From contig NZ_CP082164.1 of the NCBI RefSeq assembly GCF_023101685.1, positions 5,332,001 through 5,396,000 of the forward strand: a stretch of DNA of 64,000 bases. Direction: 5' to 3'. Below are positions 63,366-64,000 of the stretch, piece after piece. Under the pieces are notes generated by a model. That model searched no databases. It was not told the DNA's origin and worked only from the letters and a program-made list of their open reading frames with translations. Every line of letters begins with the position of its first letter. Position 1 is the stretch's first letter. A program made the position numbers and the translations under genes. The DNA is from Bradyrhizobium sp. 186 (GTDB taxonomy: Bacteria; Pseudomonadota; Alphaproteobacteria; Rhizobiales; Xanthobacteraceae).

Positions 63366-63682
63366 TGGGTCAGTCTCCATCCATCGTGCCGCAGAGTGCG
63401 GCAAACCACGATGTCTATATTGTGCTTGAGGACTTTGGCGGCCGTCTCGGGCGGGCCTGGTCCGAAACGGCAGAAGAGGACGGCAATCGTGCGACTCTGC
63501 TGCGGCACCTGATCGAAGGCCATTACATTCGTCCCGCTCGCATCGTGGCCTTCAACACGACCGAGGGATGGTCGCGCGATGTGACCGCGGATATCGCGGA
63601 TGAGCTGCGCCGTCGCTTCGTCGAGTTCGAGGACGTGGCACCCTCCATGCTGGAATTCCTGGAGAGAGCGGCGAGGCACTGA
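63366..63682 (+). CDS. Conserved hypothetical protein
   Basis: This 105-residue protein starts at 63366 (MGQSPSIVPQSA). It contains VYIVLEDFGGRLGRAWSET, LLRHLIEGHYIRPARIVAFN and EGWSRDVTADIADELRRRF, a set of blocks that I recognise from small conserved hypothetical proteins common in Bradyrhizobium and relatives. It is acidic and soluble with no signal peptide. The longer reading from 63317 has no support. Its function is unknown. Confidence 0.75.
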
Positions 63683-63704
63683 GGAACAGATTCGCAAAGC
63701 GCAG

Positions 63705-63955
63705 CTGAAGTGCTTCTTATCGTCCGTCTGCAGCGGCTTGAGCTTGCGGGGGCCAGGCTTCGGCCCACGCTTGCGGTTCAGCCCCTCGGGGCCGTGCGCC
63801 TTCCACGCCTTGATCCAGTCATGCAGAAGCTTGCGCGATATCCCAAGCTTGCGGGCCACAGGCAGAACGCCACCACCCTCTTCAGCACGCTTGATCAACT
63901 CCCACGCGCCACTCCGTTGCCAATCAACTCCGATCGGCGCACGCTGTCCGGGCGC
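63705..63955 (-). pseudogene. Truncated transposase helix-turn-helix gene fragment
   Basis: The minus strand encodes SGAWELIKRAEEGGGVLPVA, then RKLGISRKLLHDWIKAWKA and GPEGLNRKRGPKPGPRK. This is the N-terminal helix-turn-helix domain of small transposase proteins (orfA type). There is no start codon in the usual place: the frame opens after a stop at 63956. Downstream, the family's coiled coil is missing and the frame runs into sequence antisense to the hypothetical protein gene. It is a relic of an insertion sequence. Confidence 0.75.
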
Positions 63956-63981
63956 TTAAGACGCACCGCAGGGAGAGAAAC

Positions 63982-64000
63982 ATGAAGGAACCGGGCCTGG
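63982..64000 (+). CDS. Start of a plus-strand gene, cut by the window edge
   Basis: An ATG at 63982 follows GGGAGAG with four bases between, a good start signal. Only MKEPGL can be read. The first residues match the start of small Bradyrhizobium hypothetical proteins, but six residues cannot identify it. Confidence 0.4.

Overview
The window is GC-rich chromosomal DNA of an alphaproteobacterium, most likely a Bradyrhizobium. The best pointers are the cyclic beta-(1,3),(1,6)-glucan locus ndvC-ndvD-ndvB at the right end, the nasT-nasS-nirA assimilatory nitrite cluster, a rhizobial-type phosphatidylcholine synthase, and several families of short intergenic palindromic repeats known from Bradyrhizobium genomes. 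No rRNA, CRISPR array or prophage was seen. There is one tRNA, for Lys (UUU).

Layout. 1-0.7 kb: 3' part missing, a secreted Spy/CpxP-like (LTxxQ) protein. 1.2-6.6 kb: a sugar-type ABC importer (Tat-exported binding protein, two permeases, ATPase) followed by a D-2-hydroxyacid dehydrogenase. 6.8-10.4 kb: small hypothetical and secreted proteins, a DUF1993 protein and a periplasmic cyclohexadienyl dehydratase (pheC). 10.4-14.4 kb: an RraA-like/cupin pair diverging from pxpBCA (5-oxoproline use). 14.4-20.4 kb: nitrite assimilation (nasT, nasS, nirA and an Fe-S/flavin reductase), all on the minus strand. 20.5-31 kb: rimO, an orphan SUKH/YezG-like protein, an ornithine-type aminotransferase, quinone reductase, TerC, Pcs, a UbiH-type monooxygenase, an AEC transporter, hspQ and an IalB-like protein. 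31.5-36 kb: a YejA-like peptide-binding protein, a degenerate acyl-CoA synthetase-like protein and a degenerate GGDEF protein. 36-41 kb: a small-molecule redox cluster (SDR, aldo/keto reductase, frameshifted cupin, LysR regulator, ABM monooxygenase, carboxymuconolactone-decarboxylase-like protein). 41-47.4 kb: mfd-sdhE convergently facing away from recG. 47.5-56.6 kb: a P-loop kinase-like protein, GST, dehydrogenase, DUF502 protein, glmS, a structured gap, glmU and a SPOR-like membrane protein. glmS and glmU carry the two ends of UDP-GlcNAc synthesis. 56.7-62.4 kb: the ndv locus. 62.7-64 kb: tRNA-Lys followed by a gene-poor stretch with a transposase relic.

The most unusual features I could read are: a 255-bp element with perfect 19-bp terminal inverted repeats and 11-bp flanking direct repeats, sitting inside a palindromic repeat downstream of the aminotransferase; a structured 1-kb gap between glmS and glmU with a possible 31-codon gene framed by palindromes and terminators; a nitrite-reductase partner flavoprotein that has an N-terminal four-cysteine Fe-S motif instead of a flavodoxin domain; and three proteins that have lost canonical catalytic motifs or the reading frame (AMP-binding-like, GGDEF-like, cupin). 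I did not find a clearly new multi-gene system.
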